NCBI GenBank assembly: GCA_008360955.1
Contig: LUCM01002147.1
Coordinates: 1 to 64,000, forward strand
Length of the DNA stretch: 64,000 bases
Direction: 5' to 3'
Origin: Fasciolopsis buskii
Lineage: Eukaryota > Platyhelminthes > Trematoda > Plagiorchiida > Fasciolidae
Below the pieces are notes generated by a model. It was not told the origin of the DNA and ran no database searches. It saw only the letters and a list, made by a program, of their open reading frames with translations. The first letter of the stretch is position 1. The number at the start of each line of letters is the position of its first letter. Below are positions 36,401-47,869 of this stretch, in pieces. Both the position numbers and the translations under genes were made by a program.

Positions 36401-39400
36401 TTTTCTATTCTTTGATTTCATGATGTGGCTGGCTGGCTTGGTGATTCGCTTTCGTGTTCCCATGTGATGGAGAGTGAATTGGAATAAATCGAAATGCGTA
36501 CTGATAAAATCAGACTCACTAAGCGACATTTCTGACTTATAACAGAAATCTGGTCGCGACTAGGTGTGCTTCGTAAAAGTCTAATATTCAGTGAAGCTTT
36601 GTCCTCAAAAAGTTGGTAACTGATGAAATGGCAAATGGCTCAACAAACTTGTCAAGGATCAAAGGATATAGATTAGGAAAAAAGAATGACGGCCATATCT
36701 GCCAATTTGGTAGAAGAATAGCTAGTTTATTTGAAAACACTGCAGAACGTTGGAAAACTTTTTCCTCAGTTTATTTGTTTTGTCAGCCTCTGATAGGAAA
36801 GTGAATCTTGATCAGCAAACCTGTGACAAATTTAACGTCCCGACAGCTGAAACATGGAATTATCATAGCATCACTTAGAAAATCCTTCTAAATCAATTCT
36901 CATTTTCTGTGTATAATTGTTATTTTACATCCTGGTTTCATGGTTTGTTTGATATTTGACTAGTTTCATTCCTCTCGTAGGAATTTCATAAGTGCGTAAG
37001 CTTTAGGATCAAAGAAAATACACCTATTAGCCTTCACTGAATTCAAGTATTTTCCACTACCCGTTGTGATGCAGCTTGTTTCCTAGCCCTCCTCCCGCCC
37101 CCATGGTCGACCGATATTCAGTGTCTGACTTGAAAAATTTTCTGACTCCGAATCGATATTCAATGAGCGGGGCAATTTGCCATGTAGTAAAAACGCAGGC
37201 ACCAGGAGGTTCGTGTATCCGGTTGTCGTCTGGTTCGGCTGGCTGAATCTGTCTGTCCATTCCAAACATGGACACAGAGACCAACTTGCTCATTATGGTC
37301 AATTGAGGGTTATTCATCCAGCAGTTTTCGAGACGGACCCCTATGTTGTTGGATCATGATCTATGAGATGTCTGGACCTGAGTTCTAGCGGAGCGGTCAC
37401 TTGTGACAATCACATTCGGCACACTCATTTATTGGGCTTGGCTCAAGTGTTTCTTTGTTGGTCCAGTCAAATGGGCTCCGTTCCAGCTTGAACCCATGTA
37501 TGAATGACGAACAACTTGTCCTCACTGATGTAGTTGCGCATTCAGTTGCACATTCCTTATAGCTCAGACAGTTGTTTTCTTCATCTCGCTTGCACCAGTC
37601 CGTTTGCAGGTACACATGTTATCCAAACACAACTACGGCGCCCAAAAGCACAATAGACTATGAAGATCTCTGTGTTTGTGTATGCTTGCAATTGTGGTTG
37701 AAACGTCTCCACTCTGGTTACCAACACGCACATGGCGCCGTTTACATGGAATGTGCCATTGTTTGGATTTGTTGATACATAACCGCACTGAAGCTGTACT
37801 CAGGCAACAGAATCCTGCTCTCAACACAGCTGTTGATTTGTGCGTATCTGGTTTTGTTTTGGATTTGTTTTTGTGGCGTTCCCAACGTAGGAGCTTTTTC
37901 CCAGAAATACCGTAGGGTTTCCTGTGTTTTAGAGAGCTGAATCGAGCCCGGGTCAGATTAGCAAAACCCGATGTCAGCAGCATAAATTCGACTTGTTTTT
38001 TCTAAAATGTTTAGGTCCCTTAATGCTGTATCCCTTAACCATGATATCGCTAAACAGTCCATCGAAATCATGGTAGCAAACAAGGGATAAATTCATGACT
38101 GAAATAGCAGTAATAAGCGATAGAATAGACACTGAACTGGGATGAATTAATTTGTTTCAGACATGTTTCGCATGATTATAGATGGAATCCCTCGGTATAC
38201 GGTGTTTTCCGAAGCAGAGATTAATAGGAAGATGGGCCAAAGTGAAAAGGTATGAGAATCCGAAACAAATTAATTATTCCGGCTAGATCCAGTTGGACTG
38301 TCGGGTTGGGGTTCATGATATCTGCAAGTGCACCGAATCTAGAAGATTCATTCGATCTTCCCTGGAGGAACTCAAATTGCATGCTGCTCCTCAAAAGAGT
38401 AGGAAACACGATGACCTCAGGCACCTGTAAAGGGTCACTTTTGCTAGCCAAGACCATTTATTGCATATGGGTTTGTCCCGCTTTATCCGACTGACCAACT
38501 GCTCGCGCACCCATAGTATGCCCTGGTGACCGTAAAGATGCATCATTGTCTAACGCCAAAGGGCTAGCTTTGATTCCATCAAATGTGAGGGGACGTTGGT
38601 TGTCTTTGTCAAAAACTTCTGGTCCTTTCTTGCCAGTTATTCGGCTGCTCATTTCTGTTAGCCAAATACGGCCATCTCTGCTGTCCACATGTTCGTTAGT
38701 CCACAGTATAACCGACGGACGTATGATGTCCTCACTTCCGGACCTGTGTGCCATTGGCGGGATTATTACAGAGCATTCTGTCTGCGCTTCGTTCCGGGTC
38801 ATCACTAGTTGAGCACGCTGTTCAACGCATACTATTTCTCGAAAGAATGTATTTTGGCTGTTTTGGGAATGACTTTTTGCCGTTTACCTTTCTAATGATA
38901 ACATGACAGAGTTACTCTGCTTCTCTATCCAAATCGGTTAATAACGGATTGTTTTAGAAGCGAAATCTAAGAAAACATTTGAATGATGATCAACTACCAC
39001 ACTTCGCACCCATAACTCATCTTCCAATGTTTCAGTCTAAGTCAGTTCCTAATAATGACTAAGCCATGTTAAAAAAAACAAACCGTACATATAACGAATT
39101 AATTTTGACTGAATTGAAAAGCAGTCTAAAAGATGCAACACGAACTCTCGGTGCATCTAGGAGCAGAATAATTTTTGTAACAAACTAGTCCGTGAGTAAC
39201 GCTCACCGCCGATTATTGTGGCACAACAAGAAGAAATGTACATCTGTCATTCCGTTTTATTGCACATTATATCGGAATGACAAGAAATTCTCTTCAGTGA
39301 CATAAAAATTCAAGAAAAAGATTCTGTATCAAATGAAGTACCATCAGTTCCATGTAGTCAGAACCATGAAGTCCTGATGCCTTACTTCGTGGACCATTTC

Positions 39401-40375
39401 CTGCGTAACGTTCACGTATCTGTGGCAACCACAGAAACAGATTAACTCCACCATTCTAAATTGGCATTTCGAAATATGCTATCATTATTTTACCATTAGG
39501 CAGTTTAATGTAATCATAATTTCACTCAGCACGCAAAAGCTAGGATATTCCGATGACTGATGCACGCAACCCAGCGTAATGTGAGGTGAATGGGTACTTA
39601 CCCACTTCCCGGTTTAGCATCGGTGTAGGACCATTATCACGAGCATCGTGCATGTGTAGGTATGGGTCAGCGAGCGCATAAAAAACCCGATTCATAGTGG
39701 ACACCGAAAATACTTCCAAACTCTCAACAAATAAATACCGTTGTCTTTGCCGTCATTCGGCCCAGCAGAATGGGCCCCGGATGAGTGACTGAGACAGACC
39801 GGATCACGTGCTCGGGCCATGGTTTACATTGAGGCAAATCAGGAAGCTGGAGTGGTCAGTTCGGCCAGATGTGAAGGGGCCATTTAGAAAGACCAGTCCA
39901 ATACAGCGATGCTAGTTATGGATCAGTGGTCCAAAACTAGGAGGGCCGTGTTAATCTGATGACCCGCTCCGATGTTAGCCGTCTGTGAAAGCACCAGTCA
40001 TAGTCAAACATGTGTAATAAAACACTAGGATAAAAACTAAACGAACTAAAACGAAAGGAATTATTTTTCGGGAAGTCTGAGGAACATCAACGAGAATCTC
40101 TGAAGTCCAAACCAACATTTTTGAACGAAATGAGGTTTGACTGAGGAGGTCGAATTGCAAGTAATTCGTTGTGGTAAACATCACGTGGTAGTATCAGTGG
40201 AGGTGAGCAAGCAAACTACTGAAGTCACGCCGCTCAGGCGACAGAACACGTGGTGCTGAAGCGGGCGTAGCGTTCATCGCTAGATTCGGATATGGCCGTC
40301 GCACACAACCTTTAACACTGATGCATGTTTAGAGTTGTGGATAGGTTATTATTTTGAAACAAAGAAAGTCAGGGA
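33463..40375. other. No recognised gene
   Basis: A long stretch with only unassigned frames. The most coding-like are at 38221-38805 (minus, two adjacent frames of 115 and 78 codons, with overlapping plus-strand frames) and a Cys-rich 72-codon frame at 37397-37615 minus. None has a recognisable family motif. An AATAAATA-containing, GC-rich patch at 39700-39900 lies on the 3' side of the minus-strand Gypsy remnant and could be eroded LTR, which is unproven. Confidence 0.4.
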
Positions 40376-40690
40376 CGAGACTTCTGCTCTGGCTTCGACG
40401 CGTCAATCGACAACCGGTTCCACCTCTCGTTCCCACTATCTCTAGCGGAAACATGCAAGTTGAACAAACACAAAGTGCTCATTTACTAGATGAAAACAAA
40501 TCACTTGTCATGGACTTATCATGTCACCACTCAGTGATCGATCAATCCGCTGGTTGATTAGGCCCATCGCCACTGATTAGCAAATTCGCTTGGTGTGAAG
40601 AATGGCATAACCAGTACTATGTTGCCACAGGATAATAGACATGTTGATTCATCATCCACTATCCCTATACCATCCACGTGGAGGAACGGT
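40376..40690 (+). repeat. Inverted repeat, left arm (partner 47060-47400)
   Basis: About 165 bases (40382-40546) match 47232-47396 in reverse complement with roughly a dozen differences. Beyond 40560 the match continues to about 40690 at clearly lower similarity. A plus-strand frame (containing LLDENKSLVMDLSCHHSV) is open through the conserved part in both copies, but most differences change amino acids, so it does not behave like a protein under selection. It lies at the 3' side of the Gypsy pol remnant and may belong to that element. Confidence 0.8.
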
Positions 40691-40699
40691 GTATGCGCG

Positions 40700-41910
40700 T
40701 TAAGGGGTAATTCACCCTTTCACTGTAGAAAGCGGGCCAATAAGGCCAAAGGCCACCTGTTTTAAACGAGCATCGGGTGCCGAAAACGTGCCCACTGTGC
40801 TTTTTGCGTCGATGTACTTTCATACATTGTTAATCCAAGCGGCCAAGTGACCAATCTCCTAAGTCCTTGTTTATTTTGAGCCAGGCACAATTCATTAACC
40901 GGATTGAGAGAAGCTCGTATGCTGGTATAGGATAACCCACGAAAAGTATTGAAAAAAGAGAGATATCACCGGATTAGGAGCATCCGCTGAAATGTCACAC
41001 AGGTTTGCACTTCCTAATAACTCCAAATGGATAAGCTGCCTTTTGAAAGAACCTTTCTGGGATATTTCTTTTATCTGCGGATTATAGGGCTGTGCTTTGG
41101 CAATGACTGACTGACTTGTAGAAAACACTATTCGGTGTAATTGGAATGAAGCGCAAAAAGTGTATTTGGCACAGAGTTTGGTTTGCCGACGATGTGTTTA
41201 ATATCTTCAATGAACTGCCTGATTTGATCTAGGTGGTGCTACTCTCTAGACGAATACCGATCTGTAGTTGTCTTAGCGGCACCGATTATTAGGTTGTGCT
41301 CTGTGAAAACAGTAAACAGTATGCCTTCCAGCCCGTGCCGAAGGTGTTGAGTAACCAAACAAATTGCCTGCCATATACACCATGTTTATACTCAATTTGT
41401 TGGAAGCATGTGGAAAGGGTAGTCGCAACAACACCTGCGTGCTGTTGCAATATCCAAAGCATTCTCCAGCAGAGCCATTTAGGTTGTAGAAAGATGATGC
41501 GCTAAAGCATCTATGCTGGAGATTGCGCACTTCAGTTTATTGAGATCAGAATGAGCGATAATAGAAAAGTTGGACTTCTTTACCTTTCCACCTGACAAGT
41601 CTGCCGGGTTGCATAAACTGTGCACACAAGAAAATAAGACGTCGATAATAATTTGCCAGGCTGTCAAACTGCCTCAGAAACTGAAAAGAAGGTTTTGGTC
41701 ATTCGCGAAAAAATGAATCTTATCCGACAGAAGAAGGCTCTCTATAGACTCCAAGCTACATATCAAAGAAAATGAACTGTCTACCGACTGAATGAGCACT
41801 TTGAAACTCACATAGCTATGCAGTGGCGACAAAATACTCAGGAAATGCTCGTAAATGTTTCCAATTACTGCGGTTATAATTTTCAATAATTCTATGTTTG
41901 AATGAATTTC
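40700..41910 (-). mobile_element. Gypsy-type LTR retrotransposon pol remnant (RNase H to integrase)
   Basis: The minus strand, with frameshifts, follows Gypsy pol order. Near 41870-41800: a stretch ending FLSILSPLHSY (RT end, normally 'FYHRF...LAPLH'). Near 41560-41480: LNKLKCAISSIDALAHH (start of RNase H). Near 41370-41280: LVTQHLRHGLEGILFTVFTE then TTTDRYSSRE. Near 41210-41170: IRQFIEDIKHIVGK (the 'FTTDIRHIxGK' end of the domain). At 41128-40895: VIAKAQPYNPQIKEI, then NLCDISADAPNPVI (linker before the integrase zinc finger). Near 40780-40725: PDARLKQVAFGLIGPLS (start of the integrase core). The zinc finger and most of the catalytic core are eroded. No LTRs could be identified, so the element borders are unknown. 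Confidence 0.85.
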
Positions 41911-42439
41911 GTAGGCATGCATTCTTACATTTCAGCCAAATGGTTTCTTGCTCACCATTACTGAAAGTAGAAAATCGGAATATAACAATTTTACCCGAGT
42001 GCTCTCGGATATAAACGGAACACATTTTACTAAGTACTAAATTTCTGACATTATTTCGCAATAAAAATGCAAAATATGGATTTTGTGTTTGAGGGGAGCG
42101 AAAACTGTAGACTGCTTTCCTGGGTGAAACTGGTAGAGAAACAAAGTATTTTTCAATGGATCGATGTTGTCTACAAGTGTTCTACAACTAAAAAAGGTGT
42201 AACGCACATCGTGAATCAGAACTGTCTGTTTCAGTGTAGGATTGAAAGTTTCTTAGTTGATTATTGCGAGACCACGGAGTGCAATTTTAAGATGAAAAAG
42301 TTGTACATTCTGAAGCTGCCTGGGTTTACGAATACGAAAATGAAACTGCTGTAGTTTAGCAACACACAGTTCAGTTCTCTTTGTAATAATTTAAGGTGGT
42401 GTAGCAAAAGCAGTAGCGAAAGGATAGCTGGAAGTCAAA

Positions 42440-42880
42440 AAATATGAAGTATGGAAAAACGAAGATACTCCAAACTTACGAATTTGGCACAGCCATGTGG
42501 CCTGAAGTTCCCACCTATTGGGCTGGAACCCAATCCTGTACTACTTGGGGCTCCCCACTAATTAAAGTTTTCATATCCTTTAACCACGTCATGGTCTGCC
42601 AATGTTGGAGCGATGGCAGGAGCGATCTTAGTGCTAACGTTTACACTCGGCCTTTGATCGATAACAAGCTGTCAGGCTGCTGCTGCGTAAGTCTCAACTT
42701 GGCGAATATCACTCACATCTTCTGTGGGCAGGGCGACATCATCTGATACGACCACCAGGTTAGATGTAACTGCCCCAATAACAAAAGCTACCTAATTTTT
42801 CCAACCTTACCTTTGAAAGAACGAGCTTTGGCTTCGATCTAATCCGGACCTTCAATCGCACCTTCACTTTGAAGGTGCAG
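42440..42880 (-). mobile_element. LINE remnant: RT thumb joined to C-terminus by internal deletion
   Basis: The minus strand reads RIRSKPKLVLSKVRLEKL then SFCYWGSYI and PGGRI (thumb, near 42860-42750), and LLSIKGRV near 42660. After that, without the intervening RT residues, it jumps to WQTMTWLKDMKTLISG (near 42600) and a GP/SP-rich end, the C-terminal 'GGQ-MTW-KxMKxLTSG' block. Roughly a hundred residues seem to be missing between the two parts. It belongs to the same broad LINE group as the other copies. Confidence 0.75.
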
Positions 42881-43372
42881 AACACATTCAATGCGCGGGC
42901 ATCACACTGACGTCTGGCTAACCATGTGATGGGTGTGCGAAATAGTGTCACTGGAACAGTGAACACCGCAACAAGCCCCAATGAAGGCAGCCTATGCACG
43001 GGATTGCCATGACAGGTTTGTTTTGGCCTCATCAATCACCAGATGTGCAAACTCAATGCGCAAATTCTCCTGTCAGGACCTCCACTGCTCTGACAACCTG
43101 TGATGACACTAGCTACCTTTGAATGGGGGCGATGATGAGACGCCTCGCTGAGTCGGGGTTGACGCAAACCGGTTTATTGTGCCAGTGTTCATTTCGGTGA
43201 TAGAACCAAAACCATAAATTGATGCTAAACAGCTTAGACCATTCGAGATTTTCGTACTGTCAAAACCCCTTTACGGCTACAGTAATTCAGATTTGGATAG
43301 TGGGTATGACCGGAAAAGAAACAAATCCATTTTTGGGCAAACAGAAGTCCTATTCTGGTTACTAACCCACAC

Positions 43373-43528
43373 CAGTACGTTCGGGGGTTTGGCTAAAAAA
43401 CATTTTGCTGTTGCCGCTTCCAAGCGGTCACCCAACACGTAAGCCGTCATGGCAAATGAACTTTTATTCGACGCCGCTTTGAGAAAGGAAAGTAAAATTT
43501 CCAACACAATGGGATCGGAGCCATTCGG
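43373..43528 (-). CDS. Candidate internal exon, unidentified protein
   Basis: A 156-base minus-strand stretch encodes 52 residues (PNGSDPIVLEILLSFLKAAS...AKPPNVL) without interruption. It starts right after a good acceptor (TCTTTTTAG) and could end at a donor CTG|GTGTGG, giving a phase 0-0 exon whose length is a multiple of three. The composition (Leu/Ala helices, few rare residues) looks protein-like, perhaps an alpha-helical repeat, but I do not recognise a family. The donor is weak and no neighbouring exons were found. Confidence 0.3.
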
Positions 43529-45429
43529 CTAAAAAGACGAATCCGTACACTGATCTTTAGGCTAAATAGCCAAAAAGGTGCATTCAGTTGCGACATTGGT
43601 AGAATGAAGGTTTAGTCTCAAACCAAGTTTTGAGGCTAGTCACTAGGTTTTTCACCGAAATAAAATCCCTGAAAATGTAAATCCCTGGGGAAATCAAATA
43701 CGGATACTTGGAAATTCTTGACTGAGAGCTTAAAAAGAGCAAAAATACTTTCACCTGTGGTGCTTTGCAATTGGACAAATTCAGCACATTTTATAGGTTT
43801 TTATTGGGGTGATCGATAAGAAGCAATGTCAGCAAATGGTTGGCAATTGGGATAGTGTGTCTATTTTGCTACCATTTAGTAAACATCAAAATGGTTAATA
43901 TGTGCTGACAATTCTGGACAGGTTTCACTAGATCCTTGTCAAATTAACCACATTTTGCCCCGATGGCCAAGATAGACTGAAATCTCACGCCTTGATGCTG
44001 GGTCCGTAGAGTGAAATCAGTGTGGTGAACTGAGATCGCTTCTCCCGTACACGGGATAGGAAGCTTCATTTATGTTGCTGAAAAGATTGGATTCGCAAAG
44101 TTGCATGGTGATTCTCGTTTGTCTGTTTCATCGGCCCTTCGCTCAGCCAAATCGGATGATGTTCACTTATGCATGGTTTGACCTAAGCAACTTACCCCCC
44201 AAAAAACAAATGAATCGGTTCACCCAGTAAGAGTGGAGTCCACAGGCAGTCTGTCCTTCGTTTGTAAAAGAGGAGCTAGTCAAGAGATAAACGAAGCACG
44301 TCATTCAGCAGCTCAGTTGTCACTTGAAGCCATCTACCAGACATATCGCCTATGTTGCCTCCTCAAAAATGTAGGGAAAAGTTAACAGATTTTTGCTTAA
44401 TTGTTTTACAAAACGAGTCCACTCCTCCTAACTTTTAGTTTTTTCTCGTTGAAACATTCAGGATGGCTGTTCTCCAGAAACGCTTACATCACCCTTGCTA
44501 GTCAATTTTCACTTGTGTTTGCGATGCATATCATGACTACTGCGTTTCTAAAACCCTGGACAAGGTTTTTTTTCTGATGGTCGGAACAGAACGGCGGTAA
44601 TTTAATTATTATCTAGTGTATGCTTTCTCGTGATAGACTGATCAGTGGCGTTAGCCATTTTGGGGATGTGACAGGAATAGGCTTAAGAAGAACAGGGCAT
44701 CGAAGGATTCCATTTCCAAAGTTCATTTTTTGTGCCCATGAATCTCGTCTGAAGAAATAAAAACTGACTTTTTGGGGCAATATGTTAACAATGTAACATG
44801 CGTATCCGATTCCATCATTTCGTGCTGTGACCGAACAGTTTACCGGAGGGCGCCCAAATGACCACGAAGATGCCGACGAGACTCTTGTTAGTCCAGTACT
44901 TTGTTACTCATCAGTGATAAATAATATTAGACTTTAATCGACGTAGAAGTTTCCAATTTATAAAAATAAGCGACTGGATTGTTCACTGAGGCACTGTGCG
45001 AGTCGTAGCAAAAGCGAAAGGATGACCATCAGTGATTAGGTGATTTCTTTAGTCTGCATACATTTGACTCCAGATAAGTTCTCAAGTTATGCCCTACACA
45101 CTCGTGCTATTCCCACATCCCAACGAAGCCTAATCTTCCTTTTTCAGATGACTTGAAAATGAAGGTTACGGTTATAGGTTTTGGGGTGTTTATGGTTATA
45201 CTCATGGAATGTACACGTAGGTGGTAACTGGGGCTAATTCCAAGTTCGTCTTTTGATATTACCAAAATGCTTATAACGGGCATACCTCTTTAACTATCGA
45301 TTTCGGAATATGAATACAGAATTCTGACTTGTTGCAGTGCTCCGTCCAAAATAGAGCCATCTGGTTGCCTTCACAACTGTCATGTAACAGTGTTTGGTAA
45401 ACTAGTCATGTGATCATTTTGTAATTCCT
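43529..45429. other. No recognised gene
   Basis: Only short frames; no transposon motifs seen. Confidence 0.45.
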
Positions 45430-45535
45430 TGAAAATTTACCACTGAGCAAAATGAGAAAACACAAGTTGGCGAACAAGCTCGTTTTCAGTGATTCGTACT
45501 CATGCCATTACATCACTATATATCTTGACAAAAAT
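45430..45535 (+). repeat. Repeat fragment at the left edge of the assembly gap
   Basis: This matches about 3038-3143, inside the 437-base insert of the left-hand composite. Shared strings include ACACAAGTTGGCGAACAAGC and CTTGACAAAAAT; differences are few. The sequence stops in the run of N, so the remainder of the repeat probably lies in the gap. Confidence 0.85.
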
Positions 45536-46274
45536 NNNNNNNNNNNNNNNNNNNNNNNNNNNNNNNNNNNNNNNNNNNNNNNNNNNNNNNNNNNNNNNNN
45601 NNNNNNNNNNNNNNNNNNNNNNNNNNNNNNNNNNNNNNNNNNNNNNNNNNNNNNNNNNNNNNNNNNNNNNNNNNNNNNNNNNNNNNNNNNNNNNNNNNNN
45701 NNNNNNNNNNNNNNNNNNNNNNNNNNNNNNNNNNNNNNNNNNNNNNNNNNNNNNNNNNNNNNNNNNNNNNNNNNNNNNNNNNNNNNNNNNNNNNNNNNNN
45801 NNNNNNNNNNNNNNNNNNNNNNNNNNNNNNNNNNNNNNNNNNNNNNNNNNNNNNNNNNNNNNNNNNNNNNNNNNNNNNNNNNNNNNNNNNNNNNNNNNNN
45901 NNNNNNNNNNNNNNNNNNNNNNNNNNNNNNNNNNNNNNNNNNNNNNNNNNNNNNNNNNNNNNNNNNNNNNNNNNNNNNNNNNNNNNNNNNNNNNNNNNNN
46001 NNNNNNNNNNNNNNNNNNNNNNNNNNNNNNNNNNNNNNNNNNNNNNNNNNNNNNNNNNNNNNNNNNNNNNNNNNNNNNNNNNNNNNNNNNNNNNNNNNNN
46101 NNNNNNNNNNNNNNNNNNNNNNNNNNNNNNNNNNNNNNNNNNNNNNNNNNNNNNNNNNNNNNNNNNNNNNNNNNNNNNNNNNNNNNNNNNNNNNNNNNNN
46201 NNNNNNNNNNNNNNNNNNNNNNNNNNNNNNNNNNNNNNNNNNNNNNNNNNNNNNNNNNNNNNNNNNNNNNNNNN
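45536..46274. other. Assembly gap (739 N)
   Basis: Unknown bases. Open frames that appear to cross this interval are artefacts of untranslated N. Because the left flank is repeat sequence, the gap was probably left open by a collapsed or unresolved repeat. Confidence 0.99.
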
Positions 46275-47059
46275 TAACAATTGGTCAAGTTTCTGGACGG
46301 AACTCCGAAAAAATGAGAACCTCATTAATCAACTAAAATAGGTTATTGGCATCACGTTGGATGAGCAAAAAATACCATATGTGTAGAAGATATGGAGTCA
46401 AAGGACAATGCTTTTTAGAACATAAGTCGTCCAATGTATAACTTAACTGAATTGGTCTCGAAGACCATGGTACCGATTTTAAAATTTGGGTATCGCTGTC
46501 GCCAAATCTAACGCATCCAATTAGTCGTCTCGTCTGAAGTTCAGGCCCAAACAAACAAAGACGATCAATATGGCCTCTGCCCGACCAACACAATTCTCAT
46601 TCATTTGTCACAACCAAACAGTTCGCACAAATCCACACAGGTTTGAGCCCATCGGCCGATTGGCCCTGGGCCTAAGTCTCATTATTACCTTTTTGGTCTG
46701 CACTTCACACACCCGTTCGCCTCTGCAGGTGTCATGACAATCAGAACGTTTTCTCTTCGTTTCAGAGTTTGAGGGAAAGACTGGCTCCCTACTCCACGTA
46801 CTTTCCGGCCTGCAGTCAACCCGACCCTTGGCCTGGGCCTCATACCTGGATCCAGACAGGCCTGTCGGCCAGTCCTGTGTCCTGAAGACAGCCAGGCCTC
46901 ATTGCCACAAGGCCCAGACAACGCAGCCTTGCAATTTTGGAATCAGGTCGCATCGTCACCATACTAAATCTTTTCGCGATGTGGAACGAATTTTACCCTG
47001 GAGACGTACTGACTACGTGTTCCAACGAATAAATATGGTCTGAACCATGCCTTTTTCAC
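46275..47059. other. No recognised gene; GC-rich patch
   Basis: A locally GC-rich patch at about 46640-46930 contrasts with the surroundings and contains GGCCTGGGCC-like palindromic words. Frames on both strands are open for about 70 codons, but neither carries a known motif. Confidence 0.4.
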
Positions 47060-47400
47060 GCATCTTAATAAACGCGGCGATAACTGTAAGGGCAGTGGAT
47101 GATGGATCGTCATATACATTATCCTTATCGAAAATCGGAACAACTGCGGTAACCGCACTGGCTATGTCAATCTTCAAACCGGGCGAAAATGTTAGTTAAT
47201 AGCGATGGACCGAAATAACCAGAGGACTGATCGATCACTGAGTGGTGACATGATAAGTCCATGACAAGTGATTTGTTTTCATCTAGTAAATGAGCGTTTT
47301 GTATTTGTTCAGCTTGCATGTTTCCGCTAGAGCTAGTGGGAACGAGAGGTGGAACCGGTTATCGATTGACGCGTCGAAGCCAGAGCAGAATTTTTATCTC
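47060..47400 (-). repeat. Inverted repeat, right arm (partner 40376-40690)
   Basis: Reverse complement of the left arm, with the same sharp contrast between a highly similar 165-base core (47232-47396) and a weaker flank (47060-47230). The Gypsy protein traces near the left arm were not found here, so this may be an isolated fragment. Confidence 0.8.
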
Positions 47401-47869
47401 TCTTGTGCGTTATAATCATGCAGATGTGAAATGTTCAACGCCAACTGCCGTATGCACTTTCAATGTTCGGTTGTCAGGCTATTTATTCAGATGTTGTTTG
47501 TTCCATTCCTTCTGAAACGGCTTCTCCGTATTCGGGTTGTCAAACTGGCGCCGTACCCCGTGAGTGTTTCCCAATCAGCAGTGTACTTCCGCACTCTGTT
47601 GTGCAAGTTCATACAACTCGAGTCATTTCGTTTGATTCACTCTGTAAGTTTCCGTGCAGGTAACTTTGGATATATTTAATTCATGCTGCAAAACCACCAC
47701 GAATTCGAAATTGATCCAAAAACCAACTGATTACAACTAATTTAGCAAAGCAAACCAAGTGTTACGCTTTGCGTCAGCGAAATGTAATAAAAAAGAAGCG
47801 ATAGTTATTTGTAGGTGTAGGTGTAAGTGTCATTATATTTTTACCTTCCTAAATTGGATAATTAAAATT

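Noticed and set aside
37397..37615. Cys-rich 72-codon minus-strand frame as a secreted peptide
   Set aside because: No signal peptide, no recognised Cys spacing pattern and no splice borders.
38221..38805. Adjacent minus-strand frames of 115 and 78 codons as a gene
   Set aside because: No known motif, frames are also open on the plus strand, and no clear splice or start evidence.
40354..40557. Plus-strand frame with LLDENKSLVMDL as a conserved host protein (faint resemblance to SS18-type N-termini)
   Set aside because: Differences between the two inverted copies are mostly amino-acid-changing and include stops, so it is more likely repeat DNA.
45452..46336. Long open frames on both strands across the gap
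   Set aside because: They consist almost entirely of N and are artefacts.
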